A stretch of 64,000 nucleotides of DNA from Halomonas meridiana (lineage in GTDB: Bacteria > Pseudomonadota > Gammaproteobacteria > Pseudomonadales > Halomonadaceae): contig NZ_CP024621.1 of NCBI RefSeq assembly GCF_009846525.1, positions 2,356,001-2,420,000 on the forward strand. The letters are read 5' to 3'. Numbering within the stretch: position 1 is the first letter of the stretch; each line of letters starts with the position of its first letter. The notes under the pieces were generated by a model that saw only the letters and a list, made by a program, of their open reading frames with translations, was not told the origin of the DNA and did no database searches. Made by a program: the position numbers and the translations under genes. This document shows, in pieces, positions 63,387-64,000 of the stretch.

Positions 63387-64000
63387 CTAAGCACCGCTTT
63401 CACGCACGAATTTCAGAAGCTTATCCAGTGCGTCAGGCTGCTGCGAGTCGATCCATGTCAACGACGGCCAACTTCTCAGCCAGGTCAGCTGACGCTTGGC
63501 AAGCTGACGGGTGGCAATGACACCTCGCGACACGAGTTCATCTCGATCATAAGCGCCGTTCAGATACTCCCATACTTGACGGTAGCCAACGCTCTTCATG
63601 GATGGCAAGTCAATATGTAGATCATCACGCTTTTTGAGGGCGGCGACCTCATCTATCAAGCCCTCTGCCAGCATGGATTCAAAACGCAGGGCAATGCGCT
63701 GGTGCAGCACCTTGCGATCCTGCGGTGCTAGCGCTACTGACAGCACCCGCCATGGAAAGGTTTCCGGCCGCTGCTCCGCCCACAGCTCACTCATGGGGCG
63801 ACCGCTGGCGTAGAACACTTCCAGCGCACGCATCAGCCGCTGAGGGTCATTCGGATGGATACGCGCCGCAGAGGGCGGATCGACCTCTGCAAGGGTGCGA
63901 TGCAGCCCAATCAAGCCCTCCTGCTGCCGCTGGTTCTCCAGATGCTCACGGATGGCGGCGTCCGCTGCAGGCAAATTGGCCACTCCTTCCACCAAGCGCT
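63387..64000 (-). CDS. miaA: tRNA dimethylallyltransferase MiaA (partial, 5' end outside window)
   Basis: MiaA adds a dimethylallyl group to A37 of tRNAs reading codons starting with U. Only the C-terminal part of about 204 residues is in the window; the start lies beyond base 64000. RIHPNDPQRLMRALEVFYASGRPMSELW and VALAPQDRKVLHQRIALRFESMLAEGLIDEV, followed by MKSVGYRQVWEYLNG and ATRQLAKRQLTWLRSW, are MiaA motifs with substrate contacts. It leads the miaA-hfq-hflX group. Confidence 0.96.
   Translation of the reverse strand, partial: RLVEGVANLPAADAAIREHLENQRQQEGLIGLHRTLAEVDPPSAARIHPNDPQRLMRALEVFYASGRPMSELWAEQRPETFPWRVLSVALAPQDRKVLHQRIALRFESMLAEGLIDEVAALKKRDDLHIDLPSMKSVGYRQVWEYLNGAYDRDELVSRGVIATRQLAKRQLTWLRSWPSLTWIDSQQPDALDKLLKFVRESGA

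Overview
This window reads as a piece of conserved gammaproteobacterial chromosome. It is GC-rich and tightly packed, with no tRNA or rRNA genes, insertion sequences, prophage, CRISPR or integrase. Gene order follows the Pseudomonas/Oceanospirillales pattern: rsmI-lpoA-yraN-diaA-dolP, sspB-sspA-petCBA, rpsI-rplM-zapE, mla-ibaG-murA-hisG-hisD, kdsD-kdsC-lptCAB-rpoN-hpf-ptsN-rapZ-npr, mreBCD-maf-rng-yhdP-tldD and miaA-hfq-hflXKC-hisZ-purA. A cytochrome bc1 complex, a short HisG paired with HisZ, acidic proteins and this order together suggest a halophilic gammaproteobacterium of the Halomonas type. The genus is an inference from gene content, not a sequence match.

Layout, left to right. 0.1-4.6 kb: RNase P RNA and rsmI (minus), then lpoA, yraN, diaA and dolP (plus). 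4.6-11 kb (minus): sspA/sspB, the three bc1 subunits, ribosomal proteins L13/S9 and the zapE ATPase. 11.2-13.9 kb: yhcB-like (plus), a Nif3/YbgI protein (minus) and a DegS/AlgW protease (plus). 13.9-20.7 kb (minus): the mlaFEDCB phospholipid transporter, ibaG, murA, hisG and hisD. 21-28.1 kb (plus): Kdo synthesis and LPS export genes, sigma-54, hibernation factor and the nitrogen PTS genes with rapZ. 28.1-40 kb: pmbA and tldD, darP, and the long mreB-to-tldD operon (minus). 40.2-43.5 kb: gatCAB (plus). 43.5-47.6 kb (minus): sixA, gpsA, htpG and a DUF1232 protein. 47.7-55.8 kb: slt, a LysE-type exporter, a cold-shock protein, a repeat-containing acidic lipoprotein, a frameshifted lipid kinase, pepN and yajQ. 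56-64 kb: an orphan corrinoid adenosyltransferase, then purA, hisZ, hflC, hflK, hflX, hfq and a partial miaA (all minus).

Most of the window serves the cell envelope: outer-membrane lipid asymmetry, LPS export, peptidoglycan precursors and remodelling, rod shape, and the sigma-E protease. Around this sit translation (S9, L13, GatCAB, RsmI, HPF, DarP), RNA control (RNase P, RNase G, Hfq, RapZ) and proteolysis.

No undescribed multi-gene system is visible. The observations most worth checking are: three genes (ptsN, a YegS-like kinase, pepN) each broken by a one-base change in a G/C homopolymer, probably sequence error; a close match to a sigma-54 promoter directly upstream of rpoN itself; a textbook sigma-32 promoter before htpG; a tandem 17-bp repeat between slt and the DUF1232 gene; and an acidic lipoprotein carrying two copies of a 29-residue helical module. 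No stretch longer than about 300 bases lacks a gene.
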